In this document: in pieces, positions 50,501 through 59,757 of the stretch
Layout: each line of letters starts with the position of its first letter
How positions within the stretch are numbered: position 1 is the first letter of the stretch
Source: Microbacterium sp. A20
GTDB taxonomy: Bacteria > Actinomycetota > Actinomycetes > Actinomycetales > Microbacteriaceae
NCBI RefSeq assembly: GCF_004794515.1
Contig: NZ_SSDF01000066.1
Span: 32,125 to 96,124, forward strand
Direction: 5' to 3'
Length of the DNA: 64,000 bases
Program-made: the position numbers and the translations under genes
The notes under the pieces: model-generated
Told to the model about the DNA's origin: nothing
Databases searched by the model: none
Seen by the model: the letters and a program-made list of their open reading frames with translations, nothing else

Positions 50501-51145
50501 ATGACCCGTGTCCGCCTGGACCTGTTCACCTCGCTGGACGGCTACACGCCGTCGGACGCGACCCCCGAGAATCCGATGGGCGAGGACTGGGCGCGCCTCA
50601 CCGCCGCGTACGCCGCCACCCGCACGTTCCGCCGGAACATCTTCGGCGACACCAGCGGCGCGGGCACGACCGGCATCGACGACCGCTATGCGGCCGCGTT
50701 CTTCGACGGCGTCGGCTCCGAGATCATGGGCGCCGGCATGTTCGGACTCCATTCCTTCCCCGACGATCCGGAATGGAAGGGCTGGTGGGGCGACACGCCC
50801 CCGTTCGGCACCGCCGTCTACGTGCTCACTCACAGTGCACCCCGCGCGCCGCTTCCGATGAACGGCGGAACCACCTTCCACTTCCGCGACGCCCCGATCG
50901 AAGAGGTGCTCGCCGAGGCGAAGGAGGCCGCCGGCGACCTCGACGTGCGGGTCGGCGGAGGGTACCGAACAGCGCGGGACTTCCTGCGCGCGGGCCTGGT
51001 CGACGACCTGCACCTCATGGTCACCCCGATCTTCCTCGGACGCGGGCATCGGCTGTGGGACGATCTGGTCGGCTTCGAGCACACCTACGAGGTGACGAGC
51101 GAGGTCGCCGAGAGCGGTGTGATCCACGTCACCCTGGCTCGATAG
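50501..51145 (+). CDS. Dihydrofolate reductase-family (RibD C-terminal) protein
   Basis: Protein of 214 residues with the RibD_C fold: RLDLFTSLDGY at the start, GAGMFGLHSF and GTAVYVLTHS in the middle, and DVRVGGGYRTARDFLRAGLVDDLHLMVTPIFLGRG near the end. Such proteins are NADPH-dependent reductases of unknown substrate rather than true folate or riboflavin enzymes. It begins 1 base after the ArsR stop. Confidence 0.88.
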   Translation: MTRVRLDLFTSLDGYTPSDATPENPMGEDWARLTAAYAATRTFRRNIFGDTSGAGTTGIDDRYAAAFFDGVGSEIMGAGMFGLHSFPDDPEWKGWWGDTPPFGTAVYVLTHSAPRAPLPMNGGTTFHFRDAPIEEVLAEAKEAAGDLDVRVGGGYRTARDFLRAGLVDDLHLMVTPIFLGRGHRLWDDLVGFEHTYEVTSEVAESGVIHVTLAR

Positions 51146-51154
51146 GAGGCGGCG

Positions 51155-51616
51155 ATGACGATCGAACGCCGACTCGCGCACTCCGGATTCACCCTGACCC
51201 GCGACTACCCCGCGCCCGTCGAGCGCGTCTGGGCTGCGTTCGCCGACGAGGACAGCAAGCGGAGCTGGTGGGGCGACGCCGACCGCATCCGCACCCGGGA
51301 GTGGGTGTTCGACTTCCGCGTCGGCGGACGCGACATCGACGAGGGCAAGTTCCACGGCGGGCCCGTCTCGCGGTACGAGGCGACGTACACCGACATCGTC
51401 GAGCACGTCCGCATCGTCACGACATACGACATGTGGCTCGACGGGGCGCACATGTCGACGTCCGTGGCTTCCCTGGAGTTCGAGCCGATCGATGCCGGTA
51501 CGCGCTTCACGCACACGGAGCATGGCGTCTTCTTCGACCAGTTCTGGGCGGACGGGCAGGGTCGTGAGGCGGGGACGCGCGGACTCCTCGACGCGCTGGG
51601 CCGCCACTTCGCATGA
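51155..51616 (+). CDS. SRPBCC (AHSA1-like) domain protein
   Basis: START-like ligand-binding protein of 153 residues: RDYPAPVERVWAAFAD at the N-terminus, then SWWGDA, DFRVGGRDIDEGKFHG and the C-terminal helix around GREAGTRGLLDALGRH. AHSA1-like proteins bind hydrophobic ligands. It is the third gene of the ArsR operon, 9 bases downstream of the reductase, and probably works on the same compound. Confidence 0.88.
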   Translation: MTIERRLAHSGFTLTRDYPAPVERVWAAFADEDSKRSWWGDADRIRTREWVFDFRVGGRDIDEGKFHGGPVSRYEATYTDIVEHVRIVTTYDMWLDGAHMSTSVASLEFEPIDAGTRFTHTEHGVFFDQFWADGQGREAGTRGLLDALGRHFA

Positions 51617-51637
51617 CCGCGAGGCGGCGGGACGGGA

Positions 51638-51949
51638 TCAGCGGATGAGGAGTGCCACCACGGCGATGATGGCGGCGATCGCCACGACCAGCGCAGCCCA
51701 GCCCGCCCAGCTCTCCCGGGGAGGGCGTCCCAGCGCTGCGGGCGTGCCCAGCCGGACGCGGATGGCGTCCGCTTCGGCTTCGAGCTCCTCCTCGCCGTAG
51801 TCCGGGGGGAGTGTGGCGAGCGTCCCGCGCAGTCTTTCCCGCGCGATCACCTCGAGGGCGGCCTGGATCTCGGCCAGCCGGCGCTCCAGCTCCGCCCGCT
51901 CCCCCCGCTCCGGGGGAGGGACGTCCTCGCGATGCTCCTGGTCGCTCAC
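51638..51949 (-). CDS. Hypothetical C-tail-anchored membrane protein
   Basis: Protein of 103 residues. Residues 10-75 are highly charged and likely helical or coiled (ERAELERRLAEIQAALEVIARERL). The last 22 residues form one hydrophobic helix (AALVVAIAAIIAVVALLIR). The layout suggests a cytoplasmic coiled coil anchored at its C-terminus. It starts 17 bases after fadD on the same strand. No family recognised. Confidence 0.7.
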   Translation of the reverse strand: MSDQEHREDVPPPERGERAELERRLAEIQAALEVIARERLRGTLATLPPDYGEEELEAEADAIRVRLGTPAALGRPPRESWAGWAALVVAIAAIIAVVALLIR

Positions 51950-51966
51950 CGGGTCAGCCGTCGGTC

Positions 51967-53667
51967 TCAGCGCCCCGCGAGCAGCTGATCCCGCACCTGG
52001 CGACGCAGCACCTTGCCGATGAGCGACCGGGGCAGGTCGTCGACGGCGGTGATGCGGCGCGGCACCTTGTAGGGCGTGAGCCGGGTGCGGCAGAAGTCGC
52101 GCAGCGCATCCACATCGAGGGCGGCGCCCTCCCGGAGCACGACCGCGGCGGCGACATCCTCTCCACCGTGGGGTCTCGGAAGCCCGACGACGGCCGCGGC
52201 GGTGACATCCGGGTGCGCGACGAGCGCGTCCTCCACCTCGCTGGGTGACACGTTGAAGCCGCCCGTGATGATGAGCTCCTTGAGGCGGTCGACGATGCTC
52301 ACGAACCCGTCGGCCGAGACCTCGGCGATGTCGCCGGTGCGGAGCCAGCCGTCGGCCAGCAGCGCATCCGCCGTCTCACCCGGGCGCCCCCAATAGCCCT
52401 GGAAGACCTGCGGGCCGCGGATGAGGAGCTCCCCGCGCTCGCCGGCCGGCTTGTCGACGTCCGTGTCCTCCGGGTCGACGACGCGGATCTCCGTGCTCGG
52501 GAAGGGCACGCCGACGGTGCCCGGGCGGCGGGTCGGCCCCATCGGGTTGCCGAGCGCCACCGGCGAGCTCTCGGTCATGCCGTAGCCCTCGACGAGGAGG
52601 CCGCCGGTCGCCTCTTCCCACCGCTGCACCGTGGCGATCGGAAGGCTCATCGCGCCGGAGATCGCGAAGCGCACCGTCGAGAGGTCGATGGTGCCACGCG
52701 CGGCCGCTCGTGCCAGCGCGTCGTAGATGGGCGGCACGGCAGGAAGGAAGGTGGGCGGGGTCGAGCGCGCCGCCGCCGTGACCAGCCCCAGATCGAACGT
52801 GGGGAACAGGACCAGCCGTGCGCCGATACTCATCGCGAACGTGAGGCACAGCGTCATGCCGTAGGCGTGGAACAACGGCAGCACGCCGTAGAACGTCTCC
52901 TGTCCGTCGACGAGGCCTGGCACCCACGCTTGTCCCTGCATCGCGTTGGCCCGGAGGTTCGAGTGGGTGAGGATCGCCCCCTTCGGGACGCCCGTCGTGC
53001 CGCTCGTGTACTGCAGCAGCGCGGTGTCGCCCAACGCGGGACCGGGCACGCGCCGGGAGAGATGCCGGTGGTCGACCAGGCTCTTCCAGGAGACGAGATG
53101 CCGTGCCTTCGGTGTGCCGGTCAGCTTCGCCCTCGCCTCACGCGCCTTGGGTAGCGGCAGGCGGAGCGCCACGCGCTTCGAGAGCGGCATCGCTGCGGTG
53201 ATGTCGACGCTCACGATGTGCTCGACCTTGAGATCGGCGGGAAAACCGGCGACCATGTCGGCGGCCTTGTCCCACACGATGGCGACCCGCGCACCGTGAT
53301 CCTCGAACTGGTGTCGCAACTCGCGGGGCGTGTAGAGAGGGTTGTGCTCGACCACGATCGCACCGAGGCGGAGGGTCGCGTAGAAGGCCACGACGTGCTG
53401 CGGACAGTTGGGCAGCACGAGCGCGACCCGGTCGCCCTTGCCGACCCCGAGCCGCCGCAGGCCCTCCGCTGCGCGCGCGACCTGATCTCCGAGCTCCCGG
53501 TACGACGTGACCGCCCCGAAGAAGTCGAGTGCCGGACGCCGGCCGAACGCCTTCACGCTCGCCGACAGCATCTGGGGCAGGGTCTGCGTCGGTTCGTCGA
53601 TCTCTGCGGGGACGCCCGCCGCGTACGAGTCGAGCCAGGGTCGCGATTCCAGGGGATGGGCGCTCAT
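51967..53667 (-). CDS. Long-chain fatty acid--CoA ligase (FadD-like)
   Basis: Acyl-AMP-forming enzyme of 566 residues. The P-loop motif is LLQYTSGTTGVPKGAIL near residue 215, then GYGMTESSP, and GWLRTGDIAEVSADGFVSIVDRLKELIITGG with the FACS-type segment. The catalytic lysine is in RSLIGKVLRR near the C-terminus. It activates fatty acids with ATP and CoA. ATG 53667. The region upstream contains the second copy of the 90-bp palindromic element. Confidence 0.92.
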   Translation of the reverse strand: MSAHPLESRPWLDSYAAGVPAEIDEPTQTLPQMLSASVKAFGRRPALDFFGAVTSYRELGDQVARAAEGLRRLGVGKGDRVALVLPNCPQHVVAFYATLRLGAIVVEHNPLYTPRELRHQFEDHGARVAIVWDKAADMVAGFPADLKVEHIVSVDITAAMPLSKRVALRLPLPKAREARAKLTGTPKARHLVSWKSLVDHRHLSRRVPGPALGDTALLQYTSGTTGVPKGAILTHSNLRANAMQGQAWVPGLVDGQETFYGVLPLFHAYGMTLCLTFAMSIGARLVLFPTFDLGLVTAAARSTPPTFLPAVPPIYDALARAAARGTIDLSTVRFAISGAMSLPIATVQRWEEATGGLLVEGYGMTESSPVALGNPMGPTRRPGTVGVPFPSTEIRVVDPEDTDVDKPAGERGELLIRGPQVFQGYWGRPGETADALLADGWLRTGDIAEVSADGFVSIVDRLKELIITGGFNVSPSEVEDALVAHPDVTAAAVVGLPRPHGGEDVAAAVVLREGAALDVDALRDFCRTRLTPYKVPRRITAVDDLPRSLIGKVLRRQVRDQLLAGR

Positions 53668-53700
53668 GAGTCCATCCTGCCCGGGAACGACGTCGTCCGC

Positions 53701-53790
53701 GGTCCCACTTGCAGGACCGATTCACGGATGTCGGGAGATCCGACGGCGATTCGTCCTGCAACCGTGAAACCCTCCTGCATCTGTACCCGA
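53701..53790 (-). repeat. 90-bp palindromic element, copy 2 (fadD/LLM intergenic)
   Basis: Reverse complement of the cydD element at 2011-2100, 76 of 90 bases identical and without gaps. The outer inverted repeat lies at 53710-53727 (tgcagga...cacgg) and 53762-53779 (ccgtg...cctgca). It sits 34 bases from the fadD start and 86 bases from the LLM start, inside their divergent promoter region. It contains no ORF of its own. Confidence 0.8.
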
Positions 53791-53876
53791 AGGCGACGAA
53801 ACGCGGGCATTTTCGCAGGCCGCCCGCCAGGTGTCCACCACTATCGGGGCTCCTCGTTCGTTGGAAGACTCGGCGC

Positions 53877-54842
53877 ATGGTGTTCATCGGATTCCACGCC
53901 TCGCACGAGCAGATCCCGCCGAGCGCGCTCCTCGACGCCGTGATCGGTGCCGAGGGTGCCGGTTTCGACGGGGCGATGTGCTCCGACCACCTCGCGCCGT
54001 GGACTCCGGGCCAAGGCGAGTCCGGGTTCGCGCTGAGCTGGATCGCGGCAGCGCTCGCGCGCACGCGGTTTTCGATCGGCATGGTCAATGCGCCGGGGCA
54101 GCGATACCACCCGGTGATGATCGCGCAGGCCTTCGCGACCCTGGAGGAGATGTTCCCCGGACGATTCTGGGCGGCGATGGGGAGCGGCGAAGCCGTCAAC
54201 GAGCACGTGACCGGAGAAGGATGGCCGCCGAAGCCCGTCCGCAACGAACGCCTGCGGGAGAGCGTCGACGTGATCCGGCGTCTGATGGACGGCGAAGAGG
54301 TCGACCACGACGGCCTCGTGCGCGTGCATCGAGCCAGGGTCTGGAGCCGGCCGGCAGAGCCACCGCCGCTGTTCGCGACCGCGGTGAGCGCCGAGACCGC
54401 CGCCTGGGCGGCGTCGTGGGCGGATGGCCTCGCGACGGTCATCCAAGATCCGGCGGCCCTGCACCGCGTCGTGCGGAGTTACCGCGACGCGGGCGGCACG
54501 GGCCCCTGCATCCTGCAGGTGCATCTCAGCCTGGCTCAGAGTGACGCCGCCGCGTTCGAGATCGCGCGCGAGGAGTGGAAGAACGGCCTGCTCTCGCCCC
54601 CGGTCACGTGGGATCTCGAGCAGCCGGAGGACTTCGAGGCCGCCGTGGCAGGGCTCGACGAGCAGGGGCTGCGGAAGTCCGTCCTGATCGACCATGACGC
54701 GTCGTCGCTGGCCGACAGCATCGCCGACCTGGCGGGGATCGGCTTCGACCGCGTGTATCTGCACCACGTCGGCACCGACCAGTCGCGGTTCCTCGAGGTC
54801 GCGGCATCCGAACTGATCCCCGACCTGAAGGAGCGACTGTGA
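53877..54842 (+). CDS. LLM-class flavin oxidoreductase (TIGR03885-like)
   Basis: Luciferase-like TIM-barrel enzyme of 321 residues, close to the non-F420 flavinoid oxidoreductase group. It has FIGFHASHEQIPPSALLDAV at the start, SDHLAPWTPGQGESGFALSW near residue 38, and FWAAMGSGEAVNEH near residue 97. The GTG of the following GH13 gene overlaps its stop (GTGA), a link common for this group. Substrate unknown. ATG 53877 is preceded by GGAAG at a wide spacing. Confidence 0.86.
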   Translation: MVFIGFHASHEQIPPSALLDAVIGAEGAGFDGAMCSDHLAPWTPGQGESGFALSWIAAALARTRFSIGMVNAPGQRYHPVMIAQAFATLEEMFPGRFWAAMGSGEAVNEHVTGEGWPPKPVRNERLRESVDVIRRLMDGEEVDHDGLVRVHRARVWSRPAEPPPLFATAVSAETAAWAASWADGLATVIQDPAALHRVVRSYRDAGGTGPCILQVHLSLAQSDAAAFEIAREEWKNGLLSPPVTWDLEQPEDFEAAVAGLDEQGLRKSVLIDHDASSLADSIADLAGIGFDRVYLHHVGTDQSRFLEVAASELIPDLKERL

Positions 54843-56503
54843 AGATCACCGACACCAGCGACCTGTGGTGGAAGACGGCCGTGGTCTACTGCCTCGATGT
54901 CGAGACCTTCCTCGACTCCGACGGCGACGGCGTCGGCGACCTGCAGGGGCTCGCGCGGCGGATCGACTACCTCTCGCAACTGGGTGTGACCTGCCTCTGG
55001 CTGATGCCGTTCTACCCGACGCCGGATCGCGACGATGGCTACGACGTCAGCGACTTCTACGGAGTCGACCCCCGCCTCGGCACCCATGGCGACCTCGTCG
55101 AGGTGATCCGCACCGCACGCGACCGCGGGATGCGGGTGATCGTCGACCTGGTGATCAACCACACATCCGACCGGCATCCCTGGTTCCTCGCCGCCAAGCG
55201 CAGCGTCGACTCTCCCTTCCGGGACTACTACGTGTGGCGCAGCGATCCGCCGCCCAAAGGTCAGAAGAACGCCGTGTTCCCCGGGCAGGCGAACGGCATC
55301 TGGGGCAAGGACGAGAAATCCGGCCAGTGGTATCAGCACAGCTTCTACGAACACCAGCCCGACCTCAACATCGCGAACCCGCGCGTGCGCGACGAGATCG
55401 CGAAGGTCATCGGATTCTGGCTGCAGCTGGGCATCTCCGGTTTCCGGGTCGATGCGGTGCCGTTCCTGCTGGAGATCCCGGAGGGGGCCGACATCCCCGA
55501 GCCGCACGACCTGCTGCGCGACATCCGTCGCTTCCTGCAGCGTCGGTCGAGCGAAGCCATCCTGCTGGGAGAGGTGAACCTGCCGTACGAGGAGCAGCTG
55601 AAGTACTTCGGGGGCGATGAGGGTGACGAGCTCACCATGCAGTTCGACTTCGTGGGGATGCAGGCGCTGTACCTGTCGTTCGCCCGCAAGGATCCTGCCC
55701 CGCTGATCGCCGCGCTGCGTGCGCGCCCCGCACTCGGATCGGAGGTGCAGTGGGCGAACTTCCTGCGCAACCACGACGAGCTGACCCTCGACAAGCTCAG
55801 CGACAGCGAGCGGGAGGAGGTGTTCGAGGCCTTCGCCCCGGACGAACGGCAGCGCGTGTTCGGGCGAGGGATCACACGCCGTCTCCCGCCCATGTTCGAA
55901 GGCGATCCGCGCCGGATCCGCATGGCGTACAGCCTGCTCTTCACGCTGCCAGGCACTCCCGTGCTGTTCTACGGCGAGGAGATCGGCATGGGCGAGAACA
56001 TCGAGATCGCCGGCCGTGAATCCGTGCGCACCCCGATGCAGTGGTCCACCGACCGCAACGGCGGATTCTCGGATGCCGCACCGCGGAGGCTCGTCTCCCG
56101 GCCACCCGCGGACGGCTACGCGCCGGAACACGTCAACGTCGCCGACCAGCTCGAGGACAGCGGGTCGCTGTTGTCCTTCATCCGTGCCCTCACCTCGCGC
56201 TACCGCATCTCGCCGGAGCTGGGGTGGGGCACGCTCGAGGTGATCGATCAGCCTGCCGAGTCTCTCCTGGTGCACTCGCTCGCCGCCGACGTCGGACGTG
56301 TCATCGCCGTGCACAACTTCGCCGAGGTGCCGGTGACGACGACCTTCTCGCTGTCAGACGAGCCCGAGGGCGCGACCCTCCTCGACCTTCTCGAGCCCTC
56401 GCATCTGCCGCTCGGCCCCGGTGGCACGGCCGAGCTCGAAGTACCGGCCTACGGGTATCGGTGGCTTCGCGTCTCGCGGCCCGGCGACGGACGAGTGATC
56501 TGA
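54839..56503 (+). CDS. GH13 alpha-amylase family protein, trehalose synthase-like
   Basis: Glycoside hydrolase of 554 residues with a full GH13 catalytic set: nucleophile Asp205 (GFRVDAV), acid/base Glu245 (LLGEVNL) and Asp313 (NHDEL). Metal and substrate loops such as VIDLVINHTSDRHPWF and FYGEEIGMGEN match TreS-type enzymes (GH13 subfamily 16), which interconvert maltose and trehalose. It lacks a fused maltokinase. It is coupled to the LLM gene and convergent with a GH65 phosphorylase. Confidence 0.87.
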   Translation: MKITDTSDLWWKTAVVYCLDVETFLDSDGDGVGDLQGLARRIDYLSQLGVTCLWLMPFYPTPDRDDGYDVSDFYGVDPRLGTHGDLVEVIRTARDRGMRVIVDLVINHTSDRHPWFLAAKRSVDSPFRDYYVWRSDPPPKGQKNAVFPGQANGIWGKDEKSGQWYQHSFYEHQPDLNIANPRVRDEIAKVIGFWLQLGISGFRVDAVPFLLEIPEGADIPEPHDLLRDIRRFLQRRSSEAILLGEVNLPYEEQLKYFGGDEGDELTMQFDFVGMQALYLSFARKDPAPLIAALRARPALGSEVQWANFLRNHDELTLDKLSDSEREEVFEAFAPDERQRVFGRGITRRLPPMFEGDPRRIRMAYSLLFTLPGTPVLFYGEEIGMGENIEIAGRESVRTPMQWSTDRNGGFSDAAPRRLVSRPPADGYAPEHVNVADQLEDSGSLLSFIRALTSRYRISPELGWGTLEVIDQPAESLLVHSLAADVGRVIAVHNFAEVPVTTTFSLSDEPEGATLLDLLEPSHLPLGPGGTAELEVPAYGYRWLRVSRPGDGRVI

Positions 56504-56518
56504 CGGGCGAGACGAGGC

Positions 56519-58909
56519 CTACGAGCGGAATGCCTCGGCAGCCGGGCGGGGCTCGCGACCCCGGGGCTGCGACGGTCGTGGTCCGGCACTCGTGGCTTCG
56601 GGGATCTCGAGCGTGACGGGGTCGCCGGCCCGGAGGTCCACCCGGTCGTCGAAGTGCCCGACGGTCACCGATGGCCCATCCTTCAGCAGGTACGTCGCCG
56701 TGTTCGCGGTGACGTCCACGCGGAGGGTCTGTCCGTGGATGCGCACGCCGAAGCTCAGTCGGCTCACGCGCTTCGGCAGCCGCGGGGCGAATCGCAAGCC
56801 GTCGTCGGAGTCCCGCATGCCCGCGAAGCCGGCGGTGATCGCCGTCCACACTCCCGCCAGCGCCGCGATGTGCGGGCCTTCGCTCGCGTTCTCGTGGAGG
56901 TCGTCGAGGTCGAGGGTGGCGGCTTCCGCGAGGTAGTCGTATGCGAGGTCGAGTTGCCCGACTTCGGCGGCGATGATCGCCTGGACGGCGGCGGAGAGCG
57001 AGGAGTCGCGCACGGTGATCGCCTCGTAGTAGGCGAAGGCCCGCTCCTTCTCGCGCGTCGTGAAAGCCTCATGCGCGAAGAACAGCGCGAGGACGAGATC
57101 GGCCTGCTTCACGACCTGCTTCCGGTACAGGTCGAAGTAGGGGAAGTGCTCTTGCAGCGGGTACTGCTCGGGGGTCGTGTTCTCGAGATCCCACAGGTCC
57201 TGGTCCGTGAAGCCGGCGGACTGCGGGTGCACTCCGCGGATCTCGTCGAAGGGTATCGACATCGCCGCGGCCGCGCTCAGCCACTCGTCGAGCTCCGCTT
57301 CGTCGACGCCGAGTGTGCGGGCGACCTCCGGATGCCGCCGGGCGGAGGCCGCGGCGCCCCGGAGGTTCAGACGGGCCATGAGGTTCGTGTACACGTTGTC
57401 GTCGGCGACCGCGGAGTACTCGTCGGGTCCGGTCACGCCGTCGATGTGGAAGGCGCCGGCCGCGTCCCGACGGCCGAGCGACATCCACAGTCGAGCGGTC
57501 TCGACGAGCATCTCGAGGCCCGCCTCGCGTTCGAAGGCGTGGTCGCCCGTCGCGCGCACGTAGTGGAGCACGGCGCCGGCGATGTCGGCGTTGATGTGGA
57601 ATGCGGCGGTGCTCGCCGGCCAGTACCCCGAACTCTCCCTGCCGTCGATCGTGCGCCAGGGGAACGTCGCGCCGCAGAGGTGCAGCTGCTCCGCCCGATC
57701 GCGCGCATGGGGGAGTGTCGAATGCCGCCACCGGAGCACCTGTTCGGCCGCATGCGGCGCGGTGGAGGTGAGAACGGGCAGCACGAAGGCCTCGAAGTCC
57801 CAGAAGGTGTGCCCCTCGTATCCGGAACCGGTCAGGCCCTTGCAGGGAACCGACCGGAGTTCGGCTCGGACGGATGCCTGGAAGACCTGGAAGAGCGCGT
57901 ACCGCACCGCCTGCTGCAGTCGCGGCTCGCCCTCGACCTCCACATCGGCGCATGCCCAGTACTCGTCCAGGCGCGCGCGCTGCTCGTCCACGAGTCGGTC
58001 CCAGCCGGCGCGCCCGGCATCGGCCACGGCCGCCTCGGTGCGATCCCGCAGTGCGGAGGCAGAAGTCGTCGACGACCAGTCGTGGCCGACGAGCTTGATC
58101 AGCTCGACATGCTCGCCGGGCGCCAGGACGACGCGGACGGTGGTGCGCGAGAGGTCCGGAGACGCTTCGGTGACCAGGGTCGGCGGGAAGGGACCGGACG
58201 CAGTCGCGGAATGGTCCATGCTGACTGCGACCGACAGACCGCTCTCCCTCGTCCGGTGGATGAGGGTCGCGGCAGTGCCGATCACGGCGGCATCGACGCC
58301 GACCAGCGGCGCCGTGAGCAGTTCCTGCACGCGCGGGTCGGAGTGGGTGATCGGGAGCGGCTCATTCGGCAGCGCTTCGGACTGGATCGTGATCGCGATC
58401 TCGTGGGAGACGGCGTGCACGCGGTAGCGCACGGCGGCGATCGAGCGGCGCGAGAACGAGACGATGCGGGTGGACTCGACCCGGATGTGCCGGTCGGTCG
58501 GCGAGATCCAATCGGCTTCGCGGTGCAGGGTGCCGTCCCGGAGGTCCAGGTTCCGCCGGTGGTGGAGGAGCTCACCCCGCTGCACGTCGAACGGCTCATC
58601 ATCGACCACGAGACGGATGATCTGCCCGTTCGGCACGTTGATCACGGTCTGGCCGGACTGGGGATAGCCGTATCCCTCTTCCGCGTAGGGCATCGGGTGC
58701 TCCTCGAACACGCCGTTCAGATAGCTGCCGGCGACCCCGCGTGGATCGCCCTCGTCGAGGTTGCCCCGCCAGCCGACGTGTCCGTTCGACAACCCGAAGA
58801 CCGACTCGTCATGCGCGAGACGCGCGGGATCCAGCCCCTCCCGTGCGATGCTCCACGGCGCGACCTCGAAGCGCGGACCGGCAGAACTGCGGGATCCGAT
58901 GTCGTTCAT
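56519..58909 (-). CDS. GH65 family disaccharide phosphorylase
   Basis: Glycosyl hydrolase/phosphorylase of 796 residues. The N-terminal beta domain precedes the (alpha/alpha)6 barrel. Key segments are KGLTGSGYEGHTFWDFEAF near residue 355, general acid Glu497 in TGPDEYS, and KQADLVLALFFAHEAF near residue 615. GH65 enzymes use phosphate to cleave maltose, trehalose or kojibiose to glucose 1-phosphate. With the convergent TreS-like enzyme it suggests trehalose or maltose recycling. Exact specificity is not clear. Confidence 0.9.
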   Translation of the reverse strand: MNDIGSRSSAGPRFEVAPWSIAREGLDPARLAHDESVFGLSNGHVGWRGNLDEGDPRGVAGSYLNGVFEEHPMPYAEEGYGYPQSGQTVINVPNGQIIRLVVDDEPFDVQRGELLHHRRNLDLRDGTLHREADWISPTDRHIRVESTRIVSFSRRSIAAVRYRVHAVSHEIAITIQSEALPNEPLPITHSDPRVQELLTAPLVGVDAAVIGTAATLIHRTRESGLSVAVSMDHSATASGPFPPTLVTEASPDLSRTTVRVVLAPGEHVELIKLVGHDWSSTTSASALRDRTEAAVADAGRAGWDRLVDEQRARLDEYWACADVEVEGEPRLQQAVRYALFQVFQASVRAELRSVPCKGLTGSGYEGHTFWDFEAFVLPVLTSTAPHAAEQVLRWRHSTLPHARDRAEQLHLCGATFPWRTIDGRESSGYWPASTAAFHINADIAGAVLHYVRATGDHAFEREAGLEMLVETARLWMSLGRRDAAGAFHIDGVTGPDEYSAVADDNVYTNLMARLNLRGAAASARRHPEVARTLGVDEAELDEWLSAAAAMSIPFDEIRGVHPQSAGFTDQDLWDLENTTPEQYPLQEHFPYFDLYRKQVVKQADLVLALFFAHEAFTTREKERAFAYYEAITVRDSSLSAAVQAIIAAEVGQLDLAYDYLAEAATLDLDDLHENASEGPHIAALAGVWTAITAGFAGMRDSDDGLRFAPRLPKRVSRLSFGVRIHGQTLRVDVTANTATYLLKDGPSVTVGHFDDRVDLRAGDPVTLEIPEATSAGPRPSQPRGREPRPAAEAFRS

Positions 58910-59103
58910 ATGAGCCCTTCGACGACGACCATTCGTTACCGACGATATCGGCGGCGGCCGCTTGCCCGGCCCTTCGTGGCCGGTTCCGGAGATCTGATCC
59001 CGGGCGTCGCGAGCACGTGCGTGTCAAGCCCGCTTCGTTCCGCGGCCGTCTCGGGCAGAGTCGTCGTCAGCCGCCGCAAGAGCTGCGCGGCGGGAGGGAC
59101 ACC

Positions 59104-59739
59104 ATGTCGGATGATCGAGCGCGCGACCCCGCAGACGTCCCGGTCGACCGTCCCCTGGACTCGTGGCTGGAGGCTCTCGGCCGCCCCACCGGCTCCCCGG
59201 GCGGCGGCGCGGCATCCGGAGTGATGCTCGGTATCGCGGCGTCGCTGATGGGTATGGTCGCGGGCTACGCCTCAGACAGCGCTGACGCCGAGGAATGCGC
59301 GGACAGGCTGGCCCGTCGGCGGAGCGAGGCGCTGCAGGCCGTCGAGGAGGACGGCATCGTGTCGGCGCGCTTCGGAGCCGCGTTGGCCCTGCCCGCAGAC
59401 GACCCCGATCGTGATCACCGTGTCGGAGTGGCCGCGATCGAAGCTGCCGAATCGGTCGCGAAGCTCGGCACGATCGGGCTGACGCTCCTCACCGAGGCGC
59501 GGCTGCTCGCCGTGATCGGCAACCCTTCCCTCGCCGTGGACCTCGCGGTCGCCGTCGAGGCGCTCGGAGCCGGACTGTCGGGCGCGTCTCTGAATCTTCG
59601 CTCGAACCTGAAGCTCGCTCGCGATCATCACGCTCCCGCATCGCGGATGGCCGACCTCGATCCGAACATCGTTCGTCTCTCCGACGCCGGGCGGATCATC
59701 GCGCAGCTGGCCGAGGAGCTCTCGTCGCGCCTGGATTGA
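59104..59739 (+). CDS. Cyclodeaminase/cyclohydrolase (FTCD C-terminal) family protein
   Basis: Helical protein of 211 residues matching the formimidoyltetrahydrofolate cyclodeaminase domain: SWLEALGRPTGSPGGGAASGVMLGIAASLMGMVAGY near the N-terminus. The stand-alone domain may release ammonia from 5-formimino-THF, but histidine or purine-degradation neighbours are absent. ATG 59104 follows GGGAGGGA. The 194-base upstream gap to GH65 shows no gene. Confidence 0.83.
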   Translation: MSDDRARDPADVPVDRPLDSWLEALGRPTGSPGGGAASGVMLGIAASLMGMVAGYASDSADAEECADRLARRRSEALQAVEEDGIVSARFGAALALPADDPDRDHRVGVAAIEAAESVAKLGTIGLTLLTEARLLAVIGNPSLAVDLAVAVEALGAGLSGASLNLRSNLKLARDHHAPASRMADLDPNIVRLSDAGRIIAQLAEELSSRLD

Positions 59740-59757
59740 GAGGCGCGCGGAAGCCCC

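Noticed and set aside
56654..59224. 856-codon plus-strand frame opposite GH65
   Set aside because: It is antisense to a well-supported GH65 gene and has no recognisable domain.
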